Source: an uncultured Clostridia bacterium
GTDB taxonomy: Bacteria > Bacillota > Clostridia > Oscillospirales > CAG-272
Direction of reading: 5' to 3'
DNA: 6,192 nucleotides
Assembly (NCBI GenBank): GCA_947627815.1
Contig: CANQXN010000100.1
Coordinates: forward strand, 1 to 6,192
This document shows, piece by piece, positions 5,463-6,192 of the stretch. The position numbers and the translations under genes are program-made. The notes under the pieces are model-generated. The model saw nothing but the letters and a program-made list of their open reading frames with translations, did no database searches and had not been told where the DNA came from. How positions within the stretch are numbered: the stretch's first letter is position 1; each line of letters opens with the position of its first letter.

Positions 5463-6192
5463 TCAGACTTGTTTTTTTTTGACAAGCAAGACAGCGCCTG
5501 GCACAAGCGAGGGTCTGCGCAGACGCTTGCCGACCGGGCAGGCGGCGTCGGTGCTGTAGAGGCAGACGCCCTCGAAGGGGACGCGGTAGGGCGCGTCCGA
5601 TAGGTTGACGGCGGCAAAAAGGGCTTCCTTTTCGTCATCGTCAAAGCGCTCTAAGGCGAAAACGCCGGTGGGCAGATCTTCCCGCAGACGCAGCCAGCCC
5701 TCGGCAAGCAGAGGTTCGCGCCGGCGGAGGCGGTTGATCTGCCGGTAAAAGGCCAGAAGTTCTTCATCGATGGCGTGCCAGGGGAAGGGGCGGCGGTTGA
5801 AGGGGTCGTGATAGCCTTCCATGCCCGCTTCGTCGCCGTAATAGACGCAGGGGACGCCGGGCAAGAGGGAGAGCAAAAACCAGGCGATTTTCAGCCGCTT
5901 TTTCCCCAACGCCCGCTCGTCGGGGGCAAGGCGCGCCGTCGCCAGCTCGGCGTCGCTGCGGTCGTTTTCTTTGGCGCCCGAGAGCTTTGTGAGGATGCGC
6001 ACCGTGTCATGCGTCCCCAACAGGTTCATGAGGCAGTCGGAACTGCCCTTGGGGTAGTGGCTGTAGAGGCGCTTGACGGCGTCAAAGAGCGCCGACGCGT
6101 CGTTTGTGAGGAGATAGTCGGAAAGGGCGTTGCCCACGGGATAATTCATCACGGCGTCAAGCTCTTTGCCGTGAAAATAGGAGCGTCTTTTG
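5463..6192 (-). CDS. GH13 alpha-amylase-family glycosidase, C-terminal part
   Basis: The visible 242 residues are the end of a protein whose N-terminus lies beyond the window. The frame stays open from 6192, and KELDAVMNYP (visible residues 9-18) runs through the apparent GTG/ATG starts near 6150, so these are internal codons. NLLGTHDTVRIL (56-67) holds the conserved HD pair of the family's last catalytic region, whose Asp stabilises the transition state. PGVPCVYYGDEAGMEGYHDP and FNRRPFPW (111-138) are the barrel-end signature shared by neopullulanases, maltogenic amylases and alpha-glucosidases. A small beta-sandwich C domain follows (about 165-240) and ends VKKKQV. The nucleophile and acid/base residues lie off the window. 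It probably hydrolyses alpha-1,4-glucans or maltodextrins; cellular location and exact specificity cannot be judged. Its relation to the downstream surface genes is unclear. Confidence 0.92.
   Translation of the reverse strand, partial: KRRSYFHGKELDAVMNYPVGNALSDYLLTNDASALFDAVKRLYSHYPKGSSDCLMNLLGTHDTVRILTKLSGAKENDRSDAELATARLAPDERALGKKRLKIAWFLLSLLPGVPCVYYGDEAGMEGYHDPFNRRPFPWHAIDEELLAFYRQINRLRRREPLLAEGWLRLREDLPTGVFALERFDDDEKEALFAAVNLSDAPYRVPFEGVCLYSTDAACPVGKRLRRPSLVPGAVLLVKKKQV

Noticed and set aside
6147..6152. GTG or ATG as the start of the glycosidase
   Set aside because: The frame stays open to the window edge and the residues before it (HGKELDA) continue a conserved GH13 block, so these are internal codons.

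Overview
The window is a compact, moderately GC-rich bacterial segment in which every convincing gene lies on the minus strand, so transcription runs from high to low coordinates. Strong AGGAGG-type ribosome binding sites, an OmpR-type response regulator paired with a HAMP sensor kinase, a PepSY protein, a lipoprotein signal and a lysine-terminated surface anchor without outer-membrane features all point to a Gram-positive member of the Firmicutes. A gut or environmental clostridial lineage (Oscillospiraceae-like) is my best guess. It rests partly on the G/C-run inverted repeat at 697-734, which resembles repeats I recall from such genomes. No species can be named.

In transcription order: (1) 6192-5463, the C-terminal part of a GH13 alpha-amylase-family glycosidase whose start lies outside the window. 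(2) 5462-5337, an AT-rich spacer with no clear terminator. (3) 5336-4326, a lipoprotein with a ComEC-like metallo-beta-lactamase fold in which the metal-binding motif has been replaced residue by residue. (4) 4282-2996, a secreted, membrane-anchored surface protein with a discoidin (F5/8 type C)-like domain and a Pro/Thr/Glu-rich stalk, ending at a strong rho-independent terminator (2931-2964). (5) 2834-753, a two-component system, response regulator then histidine kinase, with the stop codon of the first directly touching the start codon of the second. (6) 752-489, a long intergenic region with an 18-bp perfect inverted repeat, a polypyrimidine stretch, a second terminator-like hairpin and a promoter with a perfect TATAAT. 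(7) 488-1, the start of a membrane-anchored tandem-PepSY protein that runs off the window.

Functionally there are two units. The first is a probable surface pair: an apparently metal-free MBL-fold lipoprotein and a discoidin-like stalked protein, 43 nt apart and sharing PGT-rich linkers. The second is a signalling module: response regulator, kinase and a separately promoted PepSY protein, an arrangement often seen in Firmicutes where the PepSY protein may act as an extracytoplasmic modulator or regulon member. The most unusual signal is the MBL-fold protein that has lost its metal ligands.
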